Shown here piece by piece: positions 27,561 to 36,407 of a stretch of DNA of 64,000 nt. Location: the NCBI RefSeq assembly GCF_003573545.1, contig NZ_QWET01000012.1:97055-161054 (forward strand). The letters run 5' to 3'. Under the pieces are notes generated by a model, which saw only the letters and a program-made list of their open reading frames with translations, had not been told where the DNA came from and made no database searches. The stretch's first letter is position 1, and each line of letters opens with the position of its first letter. The position numbers and the translations under genes were made by a program. The DNA comes from Mariniphaga sediminis. Its GTDB lineage: Bacteria > Bacteroidota > Bacteroidia > Bacteroidales > Prolixibacteraceae.

Positions 27561-27870
27561 ACATACAAACCTTCAATAAAACCAAAACGAAAATAGAAAC
27601 AATTAATTATTTTTTTGTTTTAATTTGGGTAAATGATTTTTTCCTAATGTTGTATTTACTTCAGAAAAATAAAATCCAGGCCTGTAACTATCTCATTTTT
27701 TGTCGGTATAACGAGACCTCAAAACCCTGTCAATATTCTCCAAAAGAAATTTCTCTTTAGTCCGGATAGTTGAAATATTACCTTACTTAACTGACTTTAT
27801 AAAGATTGTATAATCAGATATTGCAGAGAATCCATTACATTGCAACAATTAACTGAACAACTGTTTTTGA
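27561..27870. other. 310-bp divergent intergenic region
   Basis: AT-rich spacer between the minus-strand repeat gene and the plus-strand nhaC-like gene, so it must contain both promoters. No clear palindrome, hairpin or RNA motif was seen. Confidence 0.5.
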
Positions 27871-29337
27871 ATGAAGCGTGAAGCAAGCCTGTTTACAGCG
27901 ATTTTTCCTATCCTGATACTGATTGTCCTGTTAACTTCCAATGTAATCCTGTTTGACGATACATTGTCAGGCTCCAACCAGATTGCCCTGTTGCTGGCTG
28001 CTTCCCTGGCAGGAATTATTTCTATCCGGCTGGGAGTTTCGTGGAATAAAATCAGGGAAAAAATTGTAAGCACCATTGGTTCGGCAATGCCTTCCATTTT
28101 AATTCTATTGCTGATTGGTTCACTTGCCGGAACATGGATGATTAGTGGCGTGGTTCCCGCCATGATATATTACGGGCTGGACATCATTAGCCCTAAAATG
28201 TTCCTGTTCACGGCTGTGGTGGTGAGCTCCATTGTAAGTGTGGGCACCGGCAGTTCGTGGTCTACCATTGCCACCATTGGTGTGGCATTACTGGGAATTG
28301 GCAAAGCACTGGGAATAAACGAAGCAGTGGTGGCAGGGGCTATCATTAGCGGAGCATATTTTGGCGATAAAATTTCTCCCCTGAGCGACACAACCAACCT
28401 GGCTCCTGCCATGGCCGGAACCGATTTGTTCACCCACATAAAATACATGTTTTACACGACCGTTCCTTCGATGACCCTGACCCTGATTATTTTCCTTGCC
28501 ATCGGGCTCAGTAGTGACTACACCAGCGCCCTGGGAAATATTGAAACGGTAAAGGCAACTATCGACGGTACTTTTAACACCAACCCCCTGCTGTTTCTTG
28601 TGCCGGTTATTTTGATTACTATCATCATTCTGAAAGTTCCACCCCTGCCGTCATTGCTGGCAGGAACACTTCTCGGAGGCATTTTTGCCATTCTATTTCA
28701 ACCCGAAATAATCAGGGAAGTTTCCGGCGTTGCTGAAGATTACCTCAAGGCATCCTACATTTCTGTAATGCAGGCCATGTTTGGCAATATATCAGTCACT
28801 ACCTCCAACCAGGATGTGAACGAACTGCTGAGCACTTCGGGCATGCGGGGAATGCTTGATACCGTCTGGCTTATTCTGTCGGCTATGGTATTCGGGGGTG
28901 TGATGGAATCTGCAGGCCTGCTGCGTCGTATTACACAGCCAATTGTAAAATATGCAAAAAGTACCGGAAGCCTGGTGGCATCTACTGTGGGGACCTGCAT
29001 CTTTTTTAATATCACAGCTTCCGACCAGTATATTTCCATTGTAGTGCCCGGCCGGATGTACCGTAAAACATTCGAAGAAAAAGGATTAAAACCCGAAGTA
29101 CTGAGCCGGACGCTCGAAGACAGCGGAACAATGACCTCTGTACTGATCCCCTGGAACACATGCGGGGCTACCCAGTCAAGGGTTTTGGGAGTGGATACCT
29201 TCGCTTATGCGCCTTATGCTTTTTTTAACCTGATTAGCCCCATCATGACTATTTTGTTTGCTTTCCTGAATGTAAAAATCAGAAGGATTATAAAGGGGGA
29301 AACAACCTCTGCAGTGCCGGATGTAAAAGTAGACTAA
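27871..29337 (+). CDS. nhaC: NhaC-family Na+/H+ antiporter
   Basis: A 488-aa inner-membrane protein with about 11-12 hydrophobic segments. Diagnostic stretches are SVGTGSSWSTIATIGVALL near residue 123, GAYFGDKISPLSDTTNLAPA near 165 and a C-terminal PWNTCGATQSRVLGV. These match the NhaC group, which exchanges sodium for protons (some members are malate/lactate or arginine/ornithine exchangers). The first segment begins soon after the ATG. It is monocistronic. Confidence 0.85.
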   Translation: MKREASLFTAIFPILILIVLLTSNVILFDDTLSGSNQIALLLAASLAGIISIRLGVSWNKIREKIVSTIGSAMPSILILLLIGSLAGTWMISGVVPAMIYYGLDIISPKMFLFTAVVVSSIVSVGTGSSWSTIATIGVALLGIGKALGINEAVVAGAIISGAYFGDKISPLSDTTNLAPAMAGTDLFTHIKYMFYTTVPSMTLTLIIFLAIGLSSDYTSALGNIETVKATIDGTFNTNPLLFLVPVILITIIILKVPPLPSLLAGTLLGGIFAILFQPEIIREVSGVAEDYLKASYISVMQAMFGNISVTTSNQDVNELLSTSGMRGMLDTVWLILSAMVFGGVMESAGLLRRITQPIVKYAKSTGSLVASTVGTCIFFNITASDQYISIVVPGRMYRKTFEEKGLKPEVLSRTLEDSGTMTSVLIPWNTCGATQSRVLGVDTFAYAPYAFFNLISPIMTILFAFLNVKIRRIIKGETTSAVPDVKVD

Positions 29338-29409
29338 ACCGCACATTGCGTTTCAAATCATATCCATTTCTCTCCGAAAAGAACAGCTGAACAAATCTTC
29401 AAAAACCCG

Positions 29410-30291
29410 TCATTCTGCAAAACGCCGGTAATACACTGCTTTCTGTTCCTCGTTGAACCTGACATAAATATTGGCCATATAACTGGCGTATTCGCGCCGG
29501 GAGCCTGAATCCAGTTCCCAAAGTTTTTCAAAATATTCCAGCGCTTTTTTAAAATCGGCAGTTACCTTGTCCAACTCATCTAAAAGAAGCCTGTACTGAC
29601 GCCGGGTCTTATTCTTTTCATATTTTGCCATCTCCCGCTGATAGTGTTCTTCCGTCTGGTTGTAAATCTTTTTGGCATTCCAGTCAAGGGCTTCTATATT
29701 ATCCGGATTTTGTCCCAACAAAACGAGACTTACCGAATCGCATACTTCTTCATTGTTCAGCTTTTTATTTAACAGAAACCACTTTTCAAGATTTTCCTCA
29801 GTGCTTCTCGTCTCTGTCGGCATTTTCTCCCATACATCCAATGCCTTCATTCCCATGTCCGTTTCATAATAAATTGAAAACAGGCGGCTGCTCACCTCCG
29901 GATTTTTTGTATCGTAATTATCCGCCAAAAACTCCAATGCCGAAAGTTCTTTTGAAAGATTATTCTGTTCCCTGAAAATTTCGGCCAGTATCGAATACAT
30001 TTCAGCATCGGCATAATTGCGATACCGGGCCTGGTCAAACCAACTGACAGCCAATTCTGTCTCACTGGCTTTATAAGCAGTTTTGGCAGCCAGAGCATAC
30101 ACATCGCCTTCCAAACCTTGTTCCGGCGAAGACTGACTGAAATAGTTTTTCCATGCTACAACAGCCTCTGCATAATTACCTGCGGCCTCTGCATTTTGTG
30201 CATTTTCCCTGTAAGATGTCAGGTTTTTCGATGTTCCGCAACCAATTGTAATCTGAATAAAAAGTATCAGCAAAAAATTACCCGTCTTCAT
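29410..30291 (-). CDS. TPR-containing lipoprotein
   Basis: A 293-aa protein. The N-terminus LLILFIQITIGCGTSKN gives a lipobox with Cys 18. The remainder is helical with several TPR-like hairpins (ENAQNAEAAGNYAEAVVAWK, AYKASETELAVSWFDQARYR, DFKKALEYFEKLWELDSGSR). It is probably an envelope scaffold; no partner is indicated by the neighbours. It is convergent with the nhaC-like gene. Confidence 0.7.
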   Translation of the reverse strand: MKTGNFLLILFIQITIGCGTSKNLTSYRENAQNAEAAGNYAEAVVAWKNYFSQSSPEQGLEGDVYALAAKTAYKASETELAVSWFDQARYRNYADAEMYSILAEIFREQNNLSKELSALEFLADNYDTKNPEVSSRLFSIYYETDMGMKALDVWEKMPTETRSTEENLEKWFLLNKKLNNEEVCDSVSLVLLGQNPDNIEALDWNAKKIYNQTEEHYQREMAKYEKNKTRRQYRLLLDELDKVTADFKKALEYFEKLWELDSGSRREYASYMANIYVRFNEEQKAVYYRRFAE

Positions 30292-30554
30292 GTTTTCTGA
30301 TGTTTAGGGCGGCAAAGCTAAAATAATTTGCCGTTTTATCTTCCCCAAAATAAATTCACATAAAAAGTCATGGGTGCCAAGTGAAATATCTCCAACCCTG
30401 AATGGATCTCAAAAAAAGCAATGGCTTGTGTGAAACGCAGTAAACCGGAAGAGCCAACAGCGCATCATAAACACAACACAATACTTCCCCAGGCAACTTT
30501 AATAAAAGACAGATTTTAATAAGTAACAGAATACAAAGCAGCATCTTTACACAA

Positions 30555-31865
30555 TCACAACCGCTCCTTCACTATAGAAATTAGTGGATCAATCAACCGT
30601 TCGATAAGCCGGCGGTCCTTCGTAACAATCTCAGCTACCCCCTGCATTTCCTGGCTAAACGGAAGCTCACGGTCGTAGTTTGTTGTCAGGTCGTTGACCA
30701 GTGAAATCTCCGCAGTATAAAAAGCTCCTTCCTCCGTGGTTACAGGCACTTTCGAAATATTTACTACTTGTCCGGAAACAATACCATATTCAATATGCGG
30801 ATAATTATCGAGTTTGATATTTACACGTTGCCCCGTTTCAATTTTACCGGCGCCGGCAATGGGCACAATCGCCCTCCCGATGATAGTCTGTTCCTGATTG
30901 GGCACAACAGTAAACACTACATTCCCTAAAGAAATATACTGGTTGGGACTCCAGAAATTGGTAAAAGTGACCTGTCCTGCAATGGGTGTTTTCAGGATAA
31001 AAGTTTGTTCCCACGCAGCAAGTTCATTGACAAGGTTGTCGTACTTTTCTTTCAATGCAGCCAGCAACTGACTTTCTGTTTCGGCTCTCAAAACCTCTTG
31101 TTCCTGGATCTGCTGGGTCAAGTTGTTCATTGTAATCTGCGTATTGGCAAGAGCCGCCTGGGCATTCTGCCAGGCATATTTTTGTTTCAACATGGCAGCC
31201 TTTGATCTTTCATAGTCAACCTCCGACATTATCTGTTGCCTGTAAAGTGTTGAATCGCGATAAAACTGATTAAATGCCAGCTCATAATCCTGCCGGAGTA
31301 CCACAATCTGATCCCGTGATTTTTCGAAAAAGTTCCGGTAATCCCGCACCTGCTTTTGCAACGATTCAATACGCTGGTTGAAAGGATTAAATATAAGGGA
31401 AGTCTGGTAGCTTCGTAACTGGCTCACAAACGAAGAAAAATAAGAGTGATACTGTCCGAGGCTGTAATTCTCAGAAAAAGAAATTTCATTAAATTTTTTT
31501 GGAGTGTGGAACCACGTTTCAATAGTGTCAAGCTTTTCCAGTAACCGGTAAGCATCACTGTAATTGGCTGTATTTTCAATAACGCCCAGTATTTCCCCGC
31601 TAACTACCTGCTGATTGTTTTCTACAAAAAGCTGGTCAAGTTTGCCATTGGCTTTTGCCACAATCTGCACCGGCGGATTTTCAGAAAGGATGGTCACGCG
31701 GGCGGGAATCAGATCAGGATACTTGTAAAAGTAGCTTCCTGCAAGTAAAACGATCACCACCAGTAATATGATGGTAATTCCCCAACGGATAATCCATCGT
31801 GGCGGAGTTCCCAGTATTTCCTGCACCTCGTCGGAACGGAGTTCTATTTCATTATTAATCGGCAA
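30555..31865 (-). CDS. HlyD-family membrane fusion protein of a peptide exporter
   Basis: A 436-aa periplasmic adaptor anchored by one N-terminal membrane segment (WGITIILLVVIVLLAGSYFY, about residues 28-47). A biotinyl-lipoyl half motif (VQIVAKANGKLDQLFVENNQ) precedes a long coiled coil (about 110-280), then the second lipoyl half and beta-barrel (LKTPIAGQVTFTNFW). It links the ABC exporter encoded just upstream to an outer-membrane channel not encoded here. The only start between the preceding stop and the family-like sequence is TTG at 31865. It lies 93 bp after the ABC gene, in the same direction. Confidence 0.85.
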   Translation of the reverse strand: MPINNEIELRSDEVQEILGTPPRWIIRWGITIILLVVIVLLAGSYFYKYPDLIPARVTILSENPPVQIVAKANGKLDQLFVENNQQVVSGEILGVIENTANYSDAYRLLEKLDTIETWFHTPKKFNEISFSENYSLGQYHSYFSSFVSQLRSYQTSLIFNPFNQRIESLQKQVRDYRNFFEKSRDQIVVLRQDYELAFNQFYRDSTLYRQQIMSEVDYERSKAAMLKQKYAWQNAQAALANTQITMNNLTQQIQEQEVLRAETESQLLAALKEKYDNLVNELAAWEQTFILKTPIAGQVTFTNFWSPNQYISLGNVVFTVVPNQEQTIIGRAIVPIAGAGKIETGQRVNIKLDNYPHIEYGIVSGQVVNISKVPVTTEEGAFYTAEISLVNDLTTNYDRELPFSQEMQGVAEIVTKDRRLIERLIDPLISIVKERL

Positions 31866-31958
31866 ATTTTCACACTGTTAAATAGTTAAAACCACGACTC
31901 TGTTAATATTTTATTTTTTCAATTGCCAGGCAATTCTTTTCCATAATAATTCAATTTC

Positions 31959-34157
31959 TCAATTCCCCAATTCCAGCTGGTTTTTTACCAGTTCGTAATA
32001 CGCACCTTTTTTGGCAGCCAGCTCGCTGTGAGTACCTGTTTCCACAATCTCCCCTTTATCGATCACTACGATGCGATCGGCATTTTTCACAGTACTCAGC
32101 CGGTGTGCAACGGTAATGACAGTACGGCCTTCAAAAAAACCGGCCAGATTTTCCATAATCACTTTTTCGTTATTGGCATCGAGAGAATTGGTTGCTTCGT
32201 CGAAAAAGAGGTAGCGCGGATCTTTGTACACAGCGCGGGCAATTAAAATCCGCTGTTTCTGCCCCTGACTCAAACCGGTACCCTCCTGCCCTATTTTAGT
32301 ATTGTACCGCAGAGGAAGGCTTTCGATATACTCGCCAATATTGGCAACTTCCACGGCACGGCGTAATTTCTCCCGGTCGGGAAAGTCGTCGGCCACAGCA
32401 ATATTATTGGCAATGGTATCGGAAAAAATAAAGCCGTCCTGCATAACCACCCCGCAGTTGCTGCGCCACATTTCCATATTGAACTGCTGCAGTCCGATGC
32501 CTCCGATTTCAATTTTACCTTCGTAAGGAGGATAAAATCCAAGCATCAGTTTGATGAGAGTCGTTTTTCCGCTACCGCTGGCGCCCACAATGGCCGTTAC
32601 TTTATTTTCCGGAATAACCAGATTAATATCATTCAGCACTCTCGGTGATTTGGGGCCTTCGTAATGAAAAGCTACTCCCGTAACGGAAAGGTCTTTTCGT
32701 ACAGGCAACTCATAATTTTTCGGCACATCCTTGTCTTCTTCGTCTTCACGCTGATGAATCTCACCCAGCCGTTCCAGACTAATTTTAGCATCCTGCCCAG
32801 CCTGGATAAAACTGATAAATTCATTGAGAGGAGCATTCAGTTGACCAATAATATATTGTATGGCCATCATCATCCCCAGGGTCATATTCCCTTCAACCAC
32901 CCCCTTGGCAGCGATGAATGAAATAAGAATGTTTTTTACCTGATTGATAAAAATGGACCCTGCCTGCTGGTTTTGGTTCAGCATCAGCCCACGTACGCTA
33001 ACCCGGAAAAGGCTGGCCTGTATACGTTCCCACTCCCACCGTTTTTGTTTTTCGCAGTTGTTCAGTTTAATCTCCTGCATTCCGGTAATCAACTGGTAAA
33101 CATTACTTTGATTGGCCGATGCCACATTAAACCGTTTATAATCTATTTCCTTTCGTTTTTTCAGAAACATGAGAATCCACAGCACATAAAAACCACTACC
33201 AACATAGAAAATCAACAGAATAATCCAGTCGTAGTAAGCCATTACAAAACTGTAAATAACAAAAATAAAGATGCCGAACGACATGCTGATAAGGTTTCCG
33301 GTAAGAAAGTTCTGAATACGCTGATTATCTTCGATGCGCTGGCGAAGGTCGCCGATAAGTTTGGTATCGAAAAAGCGGATGGGCAGTTTCATCAGCTTAA
33401 TAAGAAAATCGGAAATAAGCGAAATACTCACCCGGGCGCTTGTGTGGAGCATAATCCAACTTCGGATGAACCCCACCGCTGTCTGACTTACGGTTAAAAC
33501 CAACTGCGCAATAAGTACCAACACAATAAAATTAAGGTTGTTGGTAGAGATACCCACATCCACAATGGCCTGTGTAAGAAATGGAAAGATAAGGCTCAGA
33601 ATACTACCTGTAAGAAATCCGAGCAACAACTGGGTAATGAGCTTTTTATAGGGTTTGAGGTATGAAAAAAGATAACCAAAACCGGTTTTATTTACCTTTT
33701 CTCCCTCTTCCACGTAAAAATCAGAAGTGGGTTCCATCAAAAGGACAATACCTGCAGGTTCATTGTTTTGCTGCGTAGAACCCCACAATTTTAAAAACTC
33801 TTCCTGTGTATATTTTAATAATCCGTGTGCAGGATCCGAAATATAAATTTCAAACTTGCTCCCCCTCTTCTTAATCTTATATAAAACCACAAAATGATTC
33901 TGCTTCCAGTGGATTATAGCAGGAAGCGGGATTTCAATCAGCCGGTCGAACGTGATGCGCACCCCTTGGGTACGAAATCCGATTTTTTCAGCAGCATCAC
34001 TGATCGTGAGCAGCGACACCCCTTCACGTGTTTTCCAGGTAAGTTCCCGCAGTGTTTCCAGATTATAATGCTTCCCAAAATATTTTGCTACGATCCGAAG
34101 GCACGTCGGGCCGCAGTCCATAGCATCGGGTTGCAGGTAATGCGGGAATTTTGGCAT
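31959..34157 (-). CDS. peptidase-domain ABC exporter (C39 peptidase, bacteriocin-type)
   Basis: A 732-aa inner-membrane exporter. Residues 1-140 form a C39 cysteine peptidase (catalytic Cys 15 in DAMDCGPTCLR, His in WKQNHFVVLY, Asp in ISDPAHG) that cuts double-glycine leaders. A six-helix transmembrane domain follows (about 165-450), then an ATPase domain with Walker A GASGSGKTT, signature LSQGQKQ and Walker B YLFFDEATNSLD. It pairs with the HlyD protein for type-I-like export of a small peptide. No double-glycine precursor was found on either side, so the cargo gene is elsewhere or unrecognised. Confidence 0.9.
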   Translation of the reverse strand: MPKFPHYLQPDAMDCGPTCLRIVAKYFGKHYNLETLRELTWKTREGVSLLTISDAAEKIGFRTQGVRITFDRLIEIPLPAIIHWKQNHFVVLYKIKKRGSKFEIYISDPAHGLLKYTQEEFLKLWGSTQQNNEPAGIVLLMEPTSDFYVEEGEKVNKTGFGYLFSYLKPYKKLITQLLLGFLTGSILSLIFPFLTQAIVDVGISTNNLNFIVLVLIAQLVLTVSQTAVGFIRSWIMLHTSARVSISLISDFLIKLMKLPIRFFDTKLIGDLRQRIEDNQRIQNFLTGNLISMSFGIFIFVIYSFVMAYYDWIILLIFYVGSGFYVLWILMFLKKRKEIDYKRFNVASANQSNVYQLITGMQEIKLNNCEKQKRWEWERIQASLFRVSVRGLMLNQNQQAGSIFINQVKNILISFIAAKGVVEGNMTLGMMMAIQYIIGQLNAPLNEFISFIQAGQDAKISLERLGEIHQREDEEDKDVPKNYELPVRKDLSVTGVAFHYEGPKSPRVLNDINLVIPENKVTAIVGASGSGKTTLIKLMLGFYPPYEGKIEIGGIGLQQFNMEMWRSNCGVVMQDGFIFSDTIANNIAVADDFPDREKLRRAVEVANIGEYIESLPLRYNTKIGQEGTGLSQGQKQRILIARAVYKDPRYLFFDEATNSLDANNEKVIMENLAGFFEGRTVITVAHRLSTVKNADRIVVIDKGEIVETGTHSELAAKKGAYYELVKNQLELGN

Positions 34158-34334
34158 AGCTACGTTTTGAAGGCGAAAGATAGAAAAAATTTAGAAAGAA
34201 CGAATGATTCATTTCCGGATTTCGTTTAAAAGCCAGCCTCTTGTAGGTTTCGGGATTATTGTAAAATGCAAGACCAAAACTACGTTTATAAAAACATAAA
34301 GCAATGTTCCAAAACATTTTGTTTTTATTTTTTC

Positions 34335-34348
34335 CGTGTACGAACACG
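34335..34348. promoter_or_regulatory. candidate operator of the LacI-type regulator
   Basis: CGTGTACGAACACG is palindromic at 12 of 14 positions around a central CG, the usual form of LacI-family sites. It lies about 75-90 bp upstream of the regulator coding region; a Bacteroidota-like -7 element (TAGATTTG, 34368-34375) lies between them. This suggests autoregulation of the sugar-acid operon; not tested. Confidence 0.4.
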
Positions 34349-34422
34349 AAAAATTTGAAATTTTCTTTAGATTTGTATCCCGGTACGTTAATGAAATTCA
34401 TTAATACATTTAAAATTAAGTA

Positions 34423-35496
34423 ATTATAGAAACGAATAAACAAATAAGGATAAAAGACATTGCCGAAAAAGCGAAGGTTTCCATCGGTACGGTTGATCGG
34501 GTGTTGCACAACCGGGGTGAAGTGGCTGAAGAAACTAAAAATAAAATTTTACAAATTGTAAAAGAACTGGACTACAAGCCCAATATATTAGCCAGCACCC
34601 TGGCATCGAAAAAATCGGCGTTGTTTGCCACCCTGTTTCCTGAGCCGCCTTCTCCGGAAGGTTACTGGACAAAACCGGTGGTGGGGGTTAAAAAGCGCAT
34701 CGCCGAACTTCGGCAGTACGGAATTCAGGTTCAACCTTTTACTTTTAGTCAAACCGAATCAAAAAATTTTGTTGAAAGTGCACAAAAGGTTATCGACCTA
34801 AATCCCGACGGGATTATTTTCGCCCCGTTTTTCAAAAAAGAGTCGGGGATATTTATTAACAAACTGAAGGAGTTGAACATCCCGTTCGTATTTATTGACT
34901 CGGAAATAAAAAATGCCGGTCAGGTGGGATACATCGGTCAAAACTCTTACCAAAGCGGACTGGTATCCGGGAAATTACTCGACCTCATCCTTCCTGAAGG
35001 CAATGTGCTGGTTATTCATTTTGCCAAAGAGATGGACAACCAAAACCACCTGGTGCAGCGGGAAAAGGGTTTTTACGACTGGTATTCCAAAAACAAAAGG
35101 GACATGCATCAGCTGTTTACAACCGAGGTGCCCGACACGAATAATGAAAACTGGATGGACCCGGTAGTCAAAACCATTCAGAAAAAAAATATCAGAGGGA
35201 TATTTGTTACCAACTCAAAAGTTTTTTATGTGGGGCAATTAATTGAAAAATATGGAATGCATGATTTGAAGGTAATTGGACACGACCTTCTGAAAGAAAA
35301 TGTCGGATATCTGAAAAAAGATATCGTTCAGTTTTTAATCTGCCAGCGCCCTGAAGAGCAAGGATACAATGCCATCAACAAACTATTCCGACATGTAGTG
35401 CAAAAAAGGATTACTTCCGATAAAAACTACACCTCCATCGACATCGTAACCAAAGAGAACGTAGATTATTACAAAGAATTTAAAAAAGAAATATGA
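34423..35496 (+). CDS. LacI-family transcriptional regulator (non-canonical start)
   Basis: About 357 aa. The DNA-binding domain is complete: IRIKDIAEKAKVSIGTVDRV, HNRGEVAEETKNKILQIV, LDYKPNILASTLASKKS. The rest is the sugar-binding fold (PDGIIFAPFF, VFIDSEIK, GYIGQNSYQSGLVSG). The frame is open from 34420, but there is no ATG, GTG or TTG before the GTG at 34501, which lies inside the helix-turn-helix and would destroy it. ATT at 34423 (or ATA at 34426) is the only position giving a family-like N-terminus. The stop overlaps the next start by four bases, so the regulator heads the sugar-acid operon. Confidence 0.75.
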   Translation: MIETNKQIRIKDIAEKAKVSIGTVDRVLHNRGEVAEETKNKILQIVKELDYKPNILASTLASKKSALFATLFPEPPSPEGYWTKPVVGVKKRIAELRQYGIQVQPFTFSQTESKNFVESAQKVIDLNPDGIIFAPFFKKESGIFINKLKELNIPFVFIDSEIKNAGQVGYIGQNSYQSGLVSGKLLDLILPEGNVLVIHFAKEMDNQNHLVQREKGFYDWYSKNKRDMHQLFTTEVPDTNNENWMDPVVKTIQKKNIRGIFVTNSKVFYVGQLIEKYGMHDLKVIGHDLLKENVGYLKKDIVQFLICQRPEEQGYNAINKLFRHVVQKRITSDKNYTSIDIVTKENVDYYKEFKKEI

Positions 35497-36350
35497 TGAT
35501 GAAGCCAATGTCATTTGACGATCTGAAAGGGAAAGTATGCGTAATTACCGGCGGAGCCGGAGTGTTAGGAAGTGCCATGGTAAAAGCCATGGCCTCGGTG
35601 GGAATAAAAATTGCCATTGCCGATATTAACAAAGAAGTAGCGGATAAAGTAGCTGGGGAAATAGCAGCTGAAACCGGCACACAGGTGATTGGTGTTGCTG
35701 CCAATGTGCTCGACAAGGAATCACTGGAACAGGCCAAAGCTATCATTAACGAGCAACTGGGAGAAATCGACATCCTGGTTAACGGCGCAGGTGGAAACAG
35801 CCCGCAGGCCACTACCAAAGTGGAACAAATGCAGGAAAAGGACATCGACAACCTCGCAGATACTTTTTACGGACTGCAAATGGAAGGATTCGACAAAGTT
35901 TTTGCACTCAACTTTAAAGGAACCGTTCTTCCAACCATGGTTTTCACCCAGGATATGTTAAAACTTAAAAAAGGGGTGGTGCTAAACATTTCTTCCATGA
36001 ATTCGTACAAGCCGCTCACAAAAATTCCGGCCTATTCGGCAGCCAAATCCTCTGTCAATAATTTTACTGAATGGCTGGCTGTTCACCTTGCCAAAGTGGG
36101 CATTAGGGTAAATGCCATTGCTCCTGGCTTTTTTATCACCCATCAAAACCGCTTCCTTGTAATGGACGAGAAAACCGGCAACTATTCTCCGCGCGGACAA
36201 AAGATTGTGGACAATACGCCTATGGGCAAATTTGGAGAACCGGAAGATCTGCAAGGGGCTACGTTATTCCTGCTTTCAGATATTTCAAGTTTTATTACCG
36301 GTATTGTGATCCCTGTTGACGGCGGTTACAGCGCATTTGGAGGAGTATAA
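35493..36350 (+). CDS. SDR oxidoreductase, D-mannonate oxidoreductase-like
   Basis: A 285-aa cytosolic short-chain dehydrogenase. Features are the nucleotide site ITGGAGVLGSAM, NGAGGNSPQATT near residue 91, the catalytic Ser in LNISSMNSY and the YSAAK motif (Tyr/Lys). The glycine-rich segment with NSPQATT is characteristic of Bacteroidota and Firmicutes SDRs that interconvert D-fructuronate and D-mannonate (UxuB-equivalent). The start is the first of three tandem ATG codons, overlapping the stop of the regulator gene; either later ATG is possible. Translational coupling and context support a role in hexuronate or hexonate catabolism. Confidence 0.8.
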   Translation: MMMKPMSFDDLKGKVCVITGGAGVLGSAMVKAMASVGIKIAIADINKEVADKVAGEIAAETGTQVIGVAANVLDKESLEQAKAIINEQLGEIDILVNGAGGNSPQATTKVEQMQEKDIDNLADTFYGLQMEGFDKVFALNFKGTVLPTMVFTQDMLKLKKGVVLNISSMNSYKPLTKIPAYSAAKSSVNNFTEWLAVHLAKVGIRVNAIAPGFFITHQNRFLVMDEKTGNYSPRGQKIVDNTPMGKFGEPEDLQGATLFLLSDISSFITGIVIPVDGGYSAFGGV

Positions 36351-36407
36351 TCATTACCTGTAAACCTTTGCTTTAAACTTCGAACTCGAAACTTAAAAAA
36401 TTATACT

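Noticed and set aside
30368..30544. 58-codon minus-strand frame rich in Leu and Cys next to the HlyD gene, considered as an exporter cargo peptide
   Set aside because: It lacks a double-glycine leader and a charged N-terminal leader, and the composition looks like a random AT-rich read; not supported as a gene.
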